A DNA stretch of 64,000 nucleotides from Steromphala cineraria (Eukaryota > Mollusca > Gastropoda > Trochida > Trochidae). The first letter of the stretch is position 1, and every line of letters starts with the position of its first letter. The position numbers and the translations under genes are program-made. Of this stretch, positions 22,648 through 35,609 are shown piece by piece. Below the pieces are notes generated by a model. The model had not been told where the DNA came from. It did no database searches and saw only the letters and a list, made by a program, of their open reading frames with translations. The stretch lies in contig OU744725.1 in the NCBI GenBank assembly GCA_916613615.1, positions 59,900,575 to 59,964,574 on the forward strand, given 5' to 3'.

Positions 22648-22883
22648 TAATTAAGATACGCAGCTGTATGTTTAGTAAAAGACATACAATAATGTATTTG
22701 TTCTCGGAATTTTGTACTGAGATTTAAATAGAGAATCTTACAATAACTGAAAATGAAGAAATATCTTTTAGATATTTTATGGAAAATATCAATTAATATT
22801 TAAATGTTTACTATTTATGTCCTATCTAAAAATCTAACTTTACACGTTGGTAGTTCCTACCCGAAAATAAAAGATAAAAATAC

Positions 22884-23098
22884 CTACAGATCAACTGGTA
22901 AAGTATTGGTTCATCACCTGTGAGCTAGTCTGGGGTTCTATTCCCCTCTGTGTCCTACCAAGTAATGTTAAGAGAAGGGAGATGTTGTTTCCTTGCATGA
23001 CACTTGACATTTAAGAGACAAAAATATGTTTGCACTGTGCACTGAAGCTGCCCGGTGTCATGGGCATCATCAATCATCATCATCATCATCATTATGTT
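22884..23098 (+). mobile_element. tRNA-derived SINE with (ATC)n tail
   Basis: CAGATCAACTGGTAAAG resembles a tRNA A-box region, and GGTTCTATTCC is a good B-box, the two being correctly spaced (~40 bases). About 130 bases of unrelated body follow, then ATCATCATCATCATCATC near 23075-23092. The head would be transcribed by RNA polymerase III. It is not a functional tRNA gene, because the 3-prime acceptor half does not pair with the 5-prime end. Confidence 0.75.
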
Positions 23099-23620
23099 CT
23101 AAAATTCTGTTATTCTGAAATGCTTTCGTTTCTGGGCCATATCTCAAAACTGTTTAATATTTTTTTTACAAAACTTGGTATGTGGTTAGACACAATGGTG
23201 GAGTAGTGCCTTTTCCTATTTTGGTTATTATGATTTTTTTCTGGTTTCCATGGAAACAATTTAATCATAGTGCATATTGTAAGGTAGGGTAACTTTTTGG
23301 GGCTTAACTCAAAACCGTTCAATATTTTTTACTAAACTTGGTATGTGGTTAGATCTAGTGTTGGAGTGGTGCCTTTTCCTATTTTAGTTATTCTGATTTT
23401 TCATCCTTCTGGTTTCCATGAAATCAATTTGAATTTACATTGAATGTACACATGAGTTTGGGTTATTTTCTGGCCTCTATCCCAAAATCTTTCAGTATGA
23501 TTTTATGAGACTTCGAATCTGGTTAGACCCACATAGATCGATTTGACCTTTTCACTCCTTTCTTTTCTTTTTAAATTACCCTTGTGGAGTGTTTTTGACT
23601 TCACTGGCAAATAATAAATC
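23099..23620 (+). mobile_element. Helitron-like element, internal units only (copy 3)
   Basis: Two tandem units carry ACTTGGTATGTGGTTAGA (23175 and 23337) plus CTGGTTTCCATG, and then the CTATCCCAAAATCTTTCAGT segment also present at 19863-19890. No palindromic head and no CTAG-T end. It abuts the SINE tail. The minus frame 23110-23322 is repeat sequence. Confidence 0.65.
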
Positions 23621-24199
23621 ATCATTATCATTGTTATTTTTATCATTAATTTTATCGTTATTGCTATTGTTAATGTAGATGCTTTTAATATGTTCCTTCA
23701 ACGTAATATTTAAGACATTTGTGCAAAGACTTGAAAGTTGAACAGTTTGTGATATATCCACACTGTGCCTTTTTATTTAGTGAAAAATAATACCTGTTTT
23801 AAATAGATTTGAAATTGAGCTTTATTCAAGCTTGAAAACAAACTCTGTCTGGATACTTTAAGCAGACACGGTAAATGTCAAATCAGTATAGGTGAGATAA
23901 AATGAGCAGCAATTTACAATAAATTATATATAAACATATGAACATACAAAATTTAAAAGATGATTTATAAATACACGACCAAAGCAAGGACAAGTTTAAA
24001 AGAAAGTCCTGTTTAGTTAGGATTTCTATCATTATTTTAGATAAATGACTTCATGAGTATAAATGCATACAGAATTTTAATTGCGAAATATTTCACCTGA
24101 AAATTTAAAGGTGCAAACATTTTGATGTCGAAGTGTAGCACCTGAGGGTTTCCTGGAATGGTTAAGTGTAAAGATTTTGACATGGAAGTTGGAAGTTTG
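23621..24199. other. no gene seen
   Basis: Includes a low-complexity ATT/ATC-rich stretch at 23610-23680. No other structure. Confidence 0.35.
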
Positions 24200-24860
24200 A
24201 AGGATTTACACTTGAAGAATACAGATTAGCGGAGTCCTGATGAAACCTGTACAGTAGCATGGAAACGTCTCAGTGGAAACTAACTCCCTATAATATGACA
24301 CTGGAGAGAGCTTGCCGTTATTAATTTGTCGGAGCAACGTCAAAAGGGCCTATCTAGCCTTCCTGATCCTCTGGGACTGACAAATTCTAGATGGCGATCC
24401 TCGATTTGTGATCACAATACAGCCTAAGCTTGATGGATAATTATATTCTCGTTGAATTCAGCGTGGTATCTGTTCGCAGTATGCAGCTCCCCATAGACCG
24501 AGGGGAGAAGTGCTTACATGGTCTATGAGAAATTTTACATTATTTATGCCATCTAAACACCAAGTCTGCCATCGGTAGTCGGAGAAAGTAGCTCAGAAAG
24601 CTAAACGCCAGGCCGTCACACCAAGTCCTTGGTAGAGAAATTCCAATGCAATTGTCACAGGATCTCGGCGAGTAGTTTAAAATCAATAAGCGGGGAGAGA
24701 GGGTTGGATGCCAGTATTCCCCATCTTATGGAGGTTTTGGTAGAGGCAGCAACCCACCGCCCCTGATTGTGAAAATAAACTCTTCCGTTATTGGATCCAC
24801 AGTGTTGCAGTGAGGCTGAACAAGCTCTGACTACCAAAGTGATGCATCTATGCTTGCTTT
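24200..24860. other. G+C-richer unique island, possible exon or regulatory element
   Basis: This stretch is clearly less A+T-rich than its surroundings, contains no repeat found elsewhere in the window, and has many CpG sites. The minus frame at 24655-24837 (60 codons, ending SPLIDFKLLAEIL) is the longest here, but I recognise no domain and see no flanking consensus splice pair. It is a sensible place to look for conservation. Confidence 0.3.
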
Positions 24861-27800
24861 AAATGGTGTTTTATCCTACCAAAGGGCTTTCTTTGGATTC
24901 CTAACTGAATGTGCCCCTTTGGATTAGTGATAGTCTGTTGACAAAGACAAATTTGGAAGGTAAGAAAAGTTTCATAAAACATGAGTGACGATTCTTGTTA
25001 TTCCAGAACAAATGAACCGACTTACATCCACACAGGTGGCTATTTGGTCAAAGCAAAGTTTTCATGCTGTTCGATCATACCTCTTGCTGGTGGTATTAAA
25101 GGGCTCCTGTGTTATATTCAGATGTTTGTGGAATCGCTATGTCCTTGTACTTGTTTTATTTCTGTTAAGGTATGTAACATGACCCAATCACCTGATGACA
25201 CGATGACTTGTGACATTTTAAAATTTCTCTTTATATGAGTATGTTGTAAAATATTCATCTGTCTTCTATCTCATGCTCTGTGCTTTTGGTTTGTTGTGCA
25301 GATAGTAAAGGTTGCCATTTCAATCCTATATTAAGCAATCATTATACCAAAACATTATAATTTTATATGTATATTTCATGAACATATGTATATATATGCA
25401 ATATATGAAAATATCTTTATTGATTCATAGTTCTTAATCATTTAATTACCATTATGTGACATATTAATTTAAAAATTTATGATTTATGTCTAGCAAATAA
25501 ACATTTCACAATCCACATTATATCACATAATCAATGATAAATGCAACTTACCATTCTAAAAGTCAATTTTCTTCATAGATCGTACAGACGTACCAAATAC
25601 TGTATGTTATCAAGACCTTGGGCAATAATTATCAGATTACAGTCTGTTTGTTGAACATGTTTGAATAAGTTGCCTCTCTCATTGACTATCAGATACAAAT
25701 AGAAACTTTTGTCTGTGACCACTCTACGGTACAGGCCACTTAATTCTGACAAGCCATGCATACAGACCCATATCATTCCATTTGAGATTTATCAATTATT
25801 GGGAGGAACAATTGTTGCCTGCGTGTAAATGTGGAGAGAACACTATCATAGCAAGTGTTCCCTGGTAATTGAATGGCTATCGATACGATTGGATTTGGTG
25901 ATGTCTTAAGGATCCTGTGATATTACACTTTTCCAGCCCAGTGGTTTATTGGCGTTCCCATTCATCCCAAACCCTTAAATCAGCTGGTGTAGATCGTAAA
26001 CATGATACTCAACATATTCAACCAACAAAACAATTAGAAGAAGTTATTGAATAGAAATGTACAAGGCTATTACATTTCCAAAAGAAAGATAAAAAAGGTT
26101 GATTTAATTTACAAATCAAACAACAAAGGGAGTTGTAATAAAGGAACTCTTAAAATTAGACGATATTTGTTATATTAATGAAATATAATAAATCTTGCCA
26201 TTCGGGTATGAATTTCATTGAGATATGTATCATTAATCAGCATAGGGATGACTTGACACCATTTTAAGACAAAATGATTGAAAACAAGATGAAGTGTGAT
26301 ACAAGAAAAACAGTTAAAAGGGCATATGAAGATATATATAGCCTAGCTAGGTTAAATGATTGACACATTGACTGATAATAGAGAGCAAATTAGGTAGTTG
26401 TTTGGAAGGACGTTTGACACATTAAACAAAATATATTAGTAATATTAAAGAGGTGATCATTCTCAACTTATCAACGGTTAAGAAACACTTTAAGCAAAAA
26501 AATGATATTTCCCAAAAACAATTATTAAGAAACTATTTATATTACATGAAAATTTACCTATCACTTTGACCCCTGCATGTGGTCTTTGAATAAACCTTTA
26601 TATTATGAATAGTTAACACTTATTTGATATGATTACTTCACATAGCTTAATTGTGCTGAACATGATTTGAAATGATTTCAGCAGGCAAAAGCTGTTTAAA
26701 TATGTCATGGTTTGGGGTCGAGTCTAAGCTAATTGAAACTTCATCAAGAAGAGAGTTAATATTAATAAATTGTTAGAGGGAAATCATATATTCAGAATAG
26801 TTTGACTTGAACATGATTTGAAATGACATTGAATCTTGAGTTAAAAAACAATCAGTAACCCAAACTGTTAATTTTTTAGATATCATTAGTCAGGCATTTA
26901 ACATGATCGAAAGACTCTAGTATGAAAGTAACAGTAATTCATAATCATGTTATTTGAAAAAAATAATTGTATTTAATAAAGGCCTCTTTGAAGATACAAA
27001 ACAAGGATTTAAAAGCATTTTGTGACAGCTTTTCTTGTTAGATATTTCAAGATGTCAATAAGATATATGAAAAAATTCTTAAAAGGAATTTGATTAACAA
27101 ATTGAACAAACAAATGGATTTGCACAAATATTTTTAAAAATTTCAATCATATGAAATTCAACGTATTGAATTTACAAAAGAATAAAAAATTTCATGTAAA
27201 ATTGCATAATTGAATCCTGAATTAAGATATTGATGTTCATAAAAGGAAGTTTCTTTTCATTAATATCTGATATGATGTATTTGATGGAAGATGAAAGTGG
27301 ATTAGATGAAATTCACATTCTTTGTTCCATTTGAAGATCAAATGTTGACATCTTGCCATCAATTTTATTATGCATGTCTTACAAAGAGACTGTTCAAGTC
27401 ATGCAGTACCTTTGAACTTTGTTTGTCTCAAGTGTTGGAGTGAATGATCGCCGGCTATCTCGAAAGTCATCGAAACCACGGGCGTGAAGCTCGTCAGTTG
27501 AATTGTTGTGATTAACATCGTAGACATTACTTGATTCATTGATCTCTCTCTGTGAACATTTCTAAAAATCAATCAATCAAATTGTTTGTAAACACTATCT
27601 ATAGGCAAATGGGCTGTTTGTATGAACTCAATCAACATTAATGAGTTTATTTCAAATACTAAAGGTTATTTCCTAAGTGGAAAGTTCTATTCATCGAATG
27701 ATTTTCAATAAATTGAACCTTACTTATGTTCTTGCTTTGTTAGTTTTTGCATTAAATGAATTAACATCAAAACAGATTTCAGTAAGCTATTGTTGACGTA

Positions 27801-28128
27801 GTGTTTTTTGAAACACTCAATAAGATTAAGTCATTTTGTACAAAGGTATTAGAGGTTGTATGAACTTGTCGCCTAATGATAGCTTCACATTAAAAGATTA
27901 AAAAATGTTAATAAAAAAAACCAATATTATTCATCATAACAGCTCTTTGGTTTTGAAATTGATACTCATGCATACAGTGTTTAATATGCTTTTAAGAGTT
28001 TCTTTTTGAAATATTGGTTGAAGGATTTTGCTATCAATAATTTTTGGAAGAAATGTCATTAAAAGTGATTTCAACATTTATTACATTGATTCAATGTTCC
28101 TTTTTTAGTATATGAATTTTATAGGAAG
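24861..28128. other. long stretch without a recognised gene
   Basis: Mostly A+T-rich unique DNA. Two islands differ: 25560-26000, with mixed composition and CCCAGTGGTTTATTGGCGTT (a Hox/Cdx-like TTTATTG) near 25940, and 27430-27545, CpG-containing. The overlapping frames at 24981-25238 and 24985-25182 carry Cys-rich peptides that I cannot assign. Confidence 0.35.
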
Positions 28129-28130
28129 TA

Positions 28131-28551
28131 CCGTAATTTCTCTATTAATTCGACATCTCCAATAATTCGACCATATACTATTATTCTGATGTCACATATT
28201 CAAATCACATCTAAAAATTCAACCAACTACCTAAAGTTTATGTTCCTGTGAATCAACCACTGCTGAAAATAATGGTTAAATTTGCAAAAATAAAATTTAT
28301 AATTGCAGTGTGTAATTTTCTCTGCAGCAGTAATCAATTAATAGTATATTCATTATGATAACTATGGCATTTTCATGTGGTCATCTATGGAAATTATGTA
28401 TTAATCATATATAGTATAACTTCCTGGTATCTATCTAATATTTCAACCATATAGTACCAAATGAGCCACCAAAAGTGAAATTAGTTCAACCATAGACATT
28501 TTCTGAAAATCTTTTGAAAATTTTAGGGTCAAATTAATAGAGAAATTACGG
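28131..28551. mobile_element. 421-bp miniature TA-flanked inverted-repeat element
   Basis: The ends are CCGTAATTTCTCTATTAATT then CGAC on the left and, reverse-complemented, the same 20 bases then TGAC on the right: 24-bp terminal inverted repeats with one mismatch. TA lies at 28129-28130 and 28552-28553. The interior has no coding frame. Tc1/mariner-type ends and target site. Confidence 0.9.
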
Positions 28552-28553
28552 TA

Positions 28554-29454
28554 AGCTTTTTTTCATCATAGATCAAGCATTGTAATTTAACGACCACTTT
28601 TCAATGATCTTTATAATATCCAATCAATTTGTTAATTTGAGTTTTTACTTTTCAACAATTGTCAAAAAAATTTCCTAATCTTGCAGTATGAAGATAGACC
28701 AAACATGAATATTGGTAAATGAGACCTTTTTCATCATTTTACATCATTTTTGTACCATTACATTATCAAATGGAATTAGTTTCTAAACATCTTCAGAGAT
28801 TTCTTTCCAATCTCAGTTACAGAAGCATCCAAATTCTTTACCACACATTAAGGATACCCAGAGGCATCTGGTGACAATTTAGTTATTAGTCAATCACTCT
28901 CTTTCTTTATATCCCGACTTAAGCTCTTTAAGACTGGTAATTGGGCTAAAGGGTGACAGAAAATGTTAACTTTTTACACGAATATCCTGTACAAAGCATG
29001 TTCTATCAGCTGATGTTTAATTTCCAATTCCATTTCAATTTTTTCCGTGTTGTGGAATAATCCCTTGGGTTGCCAGCAGATATTTCAAGAAAATGAAACT
29101 ATGCTTTATGTACAAAGGAGGAAATACAGACGCCAATCAATAAACTTGCTGAGAAATTTTGTGCCTTGGTGCCAGTACCAATGTTGTGTAATTGCAAGAT
29201 GTGGCAACTTTTGTAGGTGGAATGTAACCTTGGACACATGTTGTCAAAAGTGAATATTGTTGCAGTGTTCATTGAGAATTATCCAAATATGATATACAAC
29301 TGCTCTAGAACACCATGAACCAAGAACTTTGTTTCTTGTAAACCCTGTAGAATATATTATATCTAAGAGTCAGATAAAAAAAGATCCCAGTGGAAAATTT
29401 AAGAAGGAATATCCTCTTTCCTATTTCTTTCCCTAATACTTTATGTTATTTCAA
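28554..29454. other. no gene seen
   Basis: A+T-rich unique sequence. The plus frame 29047-29253 (Cys-containing, 68 codons) is not recognisable. Confidence 0.35.
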
Positions 29455-29880
29455 TTCACCCTCTCCAAATCTCTACATAATAGTGTCTATTTTGCTTAAA
29501 TTCTTCTCTATATTGGCTCCCAAGTGGCGGATCAGAAAGGTGGTTCAAGAAGGTTTACTACCCTCCCCCATTTTTTTGGGTGGAGGGAATCTCTCCAAAT
29601 CCCTATATAATATTGTCTATTTCTGTTCAAATTCTTCTCTATTTGGCTCCACAGTGGCGGATCCAGAAAGAGGTTATACAAGTTTTACTACCCTCCCCCA
29701 TTTTTTTGGAAAACAGACCCAAAAGGGTCCTCCTTTCAGTAGATGTTCCCCCCCTCCCCCTTTAAGTTCATGGATAATCCTGGGCACTGCCCAAACATAT
29801 ATTCCTCCTTCCATGCCCCTTCCCTATGTAAGAGACCCCCTTACTTGGTAGATCCTGATAAAACTGCCATATAGAGTAGG
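29455..29880 (+). repeat. two-copy tandem duplication (~125 bp) within a GTGGCGGATCCAG-type repeat
   Basis: CTCTCCAAATC.CTA.ATAATA-type sequence, then AAATTCTTCTCTAT, then GTGGCGGATC.AGAAAG, then TTTACTACCCTCCCCCATTT, occurs twice in tandem (about 29460-29580 and 29586-29710). A C-rich segment follows to 29760, with a GGTAGATCCTG-like sequence near 29850. GTGGCGGATCCAG is a common end of short DNA elements in marine invertebrates, so this may be a degraded, internally duplicated one. The frames 29390-29851 and 29580-29765 are made of this repeat. Confidence 0.7.
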
Positions 29881-30844
29881 AGCAAGCCTTGTCTACCATA
29901 GCCGCGATCCATTAACCAGTACCATCGATCATGTTCAACTAATATTTTGGCTCTGCAAATGTTTCGGTAGACTCATTTTTCCCAGAGGAGAGACTATAGG
30001 TTTTATGGATCATGAATATCGTTTGGTGTATACACATGATATTACTGTTAAATGACTTATTACTTATCAATGATCAGAATTTTGTACTTTTGGAATCAAT
30101 TCGGAGAGCTTAGTGTGGAACGAAGATGAAAATGCATGTTGAAGGCTTCTTTCCCAGGGGATTTGCACATTGACAAGCACATTTAAACCACTTTAATTTG
30201 TAACCACTTTATATTGATTGAAATTTTAAATGTTTGCATTGATTGCATTTACACTTGTTTGAAAGTTTAACACAGAAATTGTTAATTTTTTCAAATGTTG
30301 AAATCTTTTATTTCAGGATTTTAGGAATGGTTTCATTTTAATATATGATACATTGATTTTCAAATTCATTTTGAAAATTTGATTCTGTATGTTGACATTT
30401 TAAGGATAATATTTATCAAAATTTTCATGAAAGAAAATCCACAATTAATCTGTGATATACAAGTAATGGTACATTAATGATGATCTGATTTTGAAGTTTT
30501 GATTTATTGTTTTCGTAGCTAATGATTTCATACTCTTTGAAATGGTGTTTACTGATTGTATTACTAATTTCTCTCAGATCGACATCAGTGTTTGAGGATT
30601 TGTGAGTTGTTTTTAGTTTATCATAATTTTGGGTCTATGATAAGTTGTGACATAATCATGCAATCCTTTCCTTTCATAAAGATGTTCTGCCTTCAACAAT
30701 CTTCCTTTGACATATTTAGCACAATTAGAACAATACCACTATTGAAAATAGACAGACTTTAGATTCCATCGGACAAAATCACAAGGATCACCTGGGTATT
30801 ATTAGTATTAACCTCTTATATGCCAATGGACCTCCTAACCCTGT
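29881..30844. other. no gene seen
   Basis: A+T-rich unique DNA, with a slightly G+C-richer patch at 29880-30000. Confidence 0.35.
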
Positions 30845-30950
30845 TCCACGCTCAGTGACATTGTCTGTAGTAGAGAACTGTTCTACACCCAGTAAGGTGT
30901 GGGTGCAATGCTACACAGAATTTCAGCAGAGTACCACCTAGGTTCGGTAG
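30845..30950 (+). mobile_element. SINE body fragment related to 15173-15435
   Basis: Matches the reverse complement of 15303-15400, including GTAGAGAACTGTTCTACAC and GGGTGCAATGCTACAC. The tRNA-like head is missing, so this is a truncated copy in the opposite orientation. Confidence 0.8.
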
Positions 30951-32109
30951 TTAAATAGATATGATCTCAGGTAGAACAAGGCAGTTTAGTAATCAAGTGT
31001 AAGATTCTGAATTCTTAGTTAGCATGCAAAACAACAAGAGTTAAGATTGGGCCTTTATGTGATGTTAAGTTGGTGTTTTATTATATTGTGCATAAAATGA
31101 ATACAGAAGCACCTTTGGGATAGCTATTATTTTCAAAAGTATGTTACATTCTGAATACAGACACTGTAACTGACAGAATTCATTAACATAGATTTTTGCT
31201 TGTTCTGCATTCTTGATTGTATAGATTTTGTTTGAACTTGAGTTTTCCAAGACGCTTTTACAAACTTTGTAAGGTTCCATTGGTTCATATGCAACCCTAA
31301 TTAGCATGTGTGGGATCCTCAGGGAGTTAAACTTATTTAACATTGCGGTTGTACCAAACCACATTGACACTGGGAACTAGGTTATGTAAGCAGCTCATCA
31401 ACTTTCAGGAACCGTAGGTGTAGCGGTGCCAGACATGCACCATGGGACAAAGTTTGGATGAAAGTTCGTCAGTTTGCTACTAAATTTACCCAATTTTACA
31501 CCATTTTCATCAGAGAATACAAGGAAAACTGTGTAAGAATTCTTTCAGAGGATGTGTGATAGACACAGTGTGATAGAATAATATGCCTCAGCTGTTTTGG
31601 TAACTAATTATATTTCTTGCTATATTCATTATTACTGGCACACCAGCACAATCTATGAAATGCCCTTGAATGTGTTAAGATGAGTACCGTAACTACCCCC
31701 CTGCTTTAGTAATAGGGGAGGTAAGTGCTTAAGACCCACAAAATCCCATTAAAGATGAATTGCTCAAGTTTTAATGTAGACATATGAATATAGATTCAAG
31801 TAGATAGATATGATTGTATAAAATATACTGTGTTTTTCGTGTTGCAACATTTTATTGTAAGAAGGTGAAACATGACGCGTCAGAAAAATAACACAAATTG
31901 GCACATGGTTGTCTCTTGAGAATCACTTCTTTATTTGAAATATGAATGTATTTTGAGACCATTCCCTTGACAATGTATTCTTTATACCATAAAAAGTAGC
32001 AAAAGGAATTCATAAAGTGTTTTCAGTTTATACAATTGTCAATTTGTAATTATTGATTAGAAACATTTTACCAATATTCAATTATTAATGGTTAGTTTTA
32101 CTTTGTTAT
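30951..32109. other. no gene seen
   Basis: The 101-codon minus frame at 31065-31370 has no recognisable domain. A small inverted pair, CCCCTGCTTTAGTAATAGGGG, lies at about 31699-31719. Confidence 0.35.
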
Positions 32110-32845
32110 AAAAATTCAAATGCCTTTTATCAAACAACATGTTGCAGTATAGGCTTTCCATGGGTCATCATTTATGGACGCAGAGTCTAATGACAATTTC
32201 AAGATATATATTATTTGTTTAGTCAATTGGTCACCCCTGTTGACCAAAGGTTTCTCTTCCACCATGCTTCACAAATTCAAAATGCCTTTAATCAAACAAC
32301 ATGTGACAGTATAGGCTCTACATTGGTCATCAGAATAGACGGAGAGTCTTAAAAATATCCAGAAAACATATTTCCTAAGTTAGTCATTTGGTCACCCCGT
32401 GGACTACAGGCTTCTCTTTCCACCATGCTTCACAAATTCAAAATTCCTTTAATCAAACAACATTTGGCAGTATAGGCTCTCCAAGGGTCATCGGATATAT
32501 AGACGCAGAGTCCTACAAAATTCCAGAAAACATGTTTCCTGTGTTTAGTCATTTTGACCCCTGTGGACTACAGGCTTCTCTTTTGACCATGCTTCACAAA
32601 TTCAAAATTCCTTTAATCAAACAACATTTGGCAGTATAGGCTCTCCAAGGGTCATCAGATATATAGACGCAGAGTCCTACAAAATTCCAGAAAACATGTT
32701 TCCTGTGTTTAGTCATTTGGTCATCCCTGTGACTACAGGCTTCTCTTGTGACCATGCTTCGCAAATTCAAATCATTTAATCAAACAACATGTGGCAGCAT
32801 GGCTCTCCAAGGGTCATCGGATATAGATGCAGAGTCCTTTTTATC
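32110..32845 (+). repeat. tandem array, ~163-bp unit, about 4.5 copies
   Basis: CAAACAACAT recurs at 32131, 32293, 32454, 32618 and 32781. Each unit carries GCAGTATAGGCTCTCCAAGG, AGACGCAGAGTC, TTTAGTCATTTGG.C, CTACAGGCTTCTCTT and ACCATGCTTCACAAATTCAA. The third and fourth units are nearly identical and the outer ones more diverged, the usual pattern of unequal exchange in the array centre. Frames at 32388-32639, 32748-32933 and 32827-33072 arise from the repeat. Satellite-like. I do not recognise the family. Confidence 0.9.
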
Positions 32846-33110
32846 TAGAAAACAAGTGGTCACTTTCCAGTATGATCAGCCACTTGCTCATACTGACCCC
32901 CTACCGTGTGATCAATACCAAACCTTTAACTGACCTTCTGGGACCAGTCTGGGGAATCGGTCATACCACGCTTTGGCGCCGGACATTGATCTTACCGTTT
33001 CAAGCATTGGCTGCAACTGTCATTTCCATAGACAAAAAAGCAGGCCTTCTTTGTATCATTCATATTCCATAAGAGGCTTAAGCACCTGAGCCTCTTCTGG
33101 ATCTGAAATG
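32846..33110. other. G+C-richer unique segment next to the array
   Basis: Contains CGCTTTGGCGCCGGAC near 32970 and an 8-bp inverted pair AAGAGGCT/AGCCTCTT near 33071-33096. Not repeated elsewhere in the window. Possible conserved element, function unknown. Confidence 0.3.
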
Positions 33111-34095
33111 GAAGATATTTAATAATTCCCAGACCAAATTTGCAAAGGCTATGTCAAACAGCTTTTGTAAAAATTTGTTCTGACCAGAAACTTTGATGCA
33201 GGAATTGGTGCATCTTGAAATTGCCTGTCCTGCAATGGATTTTGATTATAATTACATTTCAATATCAAGTTTAATTTTTGAAGAATATTATGACATTAAA
33301 AATATTTATCTTAAATTGGAAACTTTTTGGAAATTTTGAAAATATCAGAGAGATAACCTTTCAAGTCTTCAACATTCAGATAATTGAATCTTTTGGTTTT
33401 TTATGCCATTTAGTGTACAAGATTACTATCAAATAGCTTCCACTCTTTGCTGCTAGGAGTCAAGGTACACTAAGTGCAGAATGATGTTTTATAGGCTATT
33501 TAAAACATAAAAATCAAGCGATGTAATTAATTGTGTATTTCAAAGCTTTGAAATGATTGAAGCACGATACATTACAGTCCATTGAAGCAGCATGAATTCA
33601 TGAATAACTGCCCAGTACCATGAATAACCCATGTAAACTCAGTATGCTCAGAAAGCAAAGCTCAGAATGCATTGCTCAGAATGTGTTGCCTTACACGGTA
33701 CATGGTAATATCGATAATGGAAATTAAGTCAATTTGGATGAAATTAATTAAAGTAGGAAAACGAGGAAATTTCTCAACAAAATTACATGCTATGCACTAA
33801 AACACGTTCTCCTGTTCTACCAGCATAAACAAGTTTCGGATGTCATTTAACCGTGGATGATTTCAGCAGTGCTCCACATAAATTTGAACCTTTTGGGTAT
33901 TTACTCCCCGTTTTGGTAACAATTGAGTATTGTCGATTTTGATAGTGTACATCAGTAAAATTGTACTCTCCTGATTTCGGACAATTGGGGTATTAATTTG
34001 AAAAATGAGATTGTAATTACACGATATTTCCTAAATGGGTATTTCTTTTCATATAAACATCATCTTTAAAATGTTATGATACAAATGAACACATC
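33111..34095. other. no gene seen
   Basis: A+T-rich. GCTCAGAATG(T/C) occurs twice within 33660-33690. Nothing else notable. Confidence 0.35.
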
Positions 34096-34099
34096 TTAA

Positions 34100-34455
34100 A
34101 GGGGCAGTAGCACGTTTTTTGACAATTTTATATTTTCAATTTTTCATTGATAATTGTAAGTTAATGCTTGAAGTAATACTTTGAAAGTGTCAAAAATCTC
34201 ATTACACAAACCAATCATCCATAAACAGAGAACAAATTATAAAGATTCACATAAAATCCATTGGCAGCCATTTTTGTGTGAACACCTTTAATTCATTTTT
34301 TGTAAGAAAAGGAATCGCATGGCTTAACTATACATTACATAATTGATTTATTACTGCTTCATTTACTTTTAATACATTGTCTTTCAATTGGAATCATTTA
34401 TTTTCATTTCCCTGACATCACCTTATATTCCCCCTAAAAACGTGCTACTGCCCCT
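34100..34455. mobile_element. TTAA-flanked element (AGGGGCAGTAGCACG family), copy 2
   Basis: Both ends are AGGGGCAGTAGCACGTTTTT, as inverted repeats, and both flanks are perfect TTAA (34096-34099 and 34456-34459). The element is 356 bp and has no frame. Its interior matches copy 1 and copy 4 in inverted orientation, including the GGAATATAAGGTGATGTCAG segment just inside the right end. It is the best-preserved copy. Confidence 0.9.
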
Positions 34456-34459
34456 TTAA

Positions 34460-35609
34460 GTACTGTTATTGATATTTTGAAGAGTTATGATATCCATTTG
34501 TGACAAATTTGGTTCGACTACGCTAGTGTTTACAAATCGCTGCAGGCAAGCTATTTTATTATTCTGGGTTTGTAAAATGTATTAGAAACGCCTTGTTTAT
34601 ACACAGATAAATTAAATTTTGTTATGTTTAATAAGCGGTTAACCCTACATTTGGCATCCACAGCAGCTTTCTTCTTCATGGTGTTCAAGAAGACATTTGT
34701 TATTTTGTGATGATATTCTGGTGTTGAGTAATTCAATGTATAAATCACCTTTCTATGTCTACAGTATCTTTTAATATATTTTTAATTTACTGATTAGAGA
34801 TTCAGAGGTTTAAATCTTGACTATTTACATTTATAAGGTGAATAATGTTGTCTCTTTTTTGTGTGAAAAACTGTCTATGAAACTATTATGATTTTTATTG
34901 TACGTCAGTCGAGAGATGGTAGCTAGGTCTTTATCCCACCTTTCTAAGAGATAAGACATTTTTTGTCATAGTTATTTTTTTTAAATAACACCTTGTGCAA
35001 AAAAATATCAACCTGCGATTTTGAAATTAAGATAACGCTTTTGACCTGTGACAATGAATTATATCACTCCTTATTTGTTGAAATTTGTCTCAAGCTAAGA
35101 TAAATTTTTTTTGGAAATGAATTATTACACTTTTTACCTTTTGATACTTTAATCTGTGGAAATAAAGGATTATATATACCCTTTCTACCTGTTGAAATCT
35201 TTACCTGTGAAAATTCATGTTTTAACTGTTAAATTTTGGGACTTGAAACTAAAAAATTCACCTACGAAATCCAAAAACATATTTTAGCTGTGGAAAATGT
35301 TTCATCTGAAAATAAGTATTACCAAGGTAAGGTACCTGTGAAAATGCATGTTGTAATTACCTGCCAATACATTTGGAGGGAGAGGTGTCAATCAAATTCC
35401 CTCTTCTTGATTAGAGGAATGGCTTTATTGTTATTGACCAAACAGCCGCTCATTTATTATTCCTTGTTTCTGGTAATGGAAAACAATTAACATTGAGGGA
35501 GTGTGTGATGAATATGTAATGACAACCCTTCCCATATTCCGCAAGGTATATACTCTTCTTACCCTTCCATCTTATCTAGTGCATCAAACCTTGCTCCAAC
35601 CTCAGCTAG
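34460..35609. other. no firm gene; degenerate ACCTGTGAAAAT repeats
   Basis: From about 34990 to 35345 short motifs of the type ACCTGTGAAAAT(T/G)CATGTT recur irregularly, suggesting an old short-unit array. The plus frame 35236-35490 spans part of it and is unlikely to be coding. A possible donor (CGCAAG then GTATAT) lies at 35543-35548, upstream of the exon-like block at 35610. Confidence 0.35.

Noticed and set aside
22884..22960. Possible tRNA gene
   Set aside because: A-box and B-box are present but the acceptor stem does not close and the sequence continues into a SINE body with an (ATC)n tail.
29390..29851. 153-codon plus frame, the longest in the window
   Set aside because: It spans the tandemly duplicated GTGGCGGATCC repeat and a C-rich tract. 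The peptide repeats with the DNA and resembles no protein family I know.
35236..35490. 84-codon plus frame upstream of the exon-like blocks
   Set aside because: It overlaps the degenerate ACCTGTGAAAAT repeats, and no splice arrangement links it convincingly to 35610.
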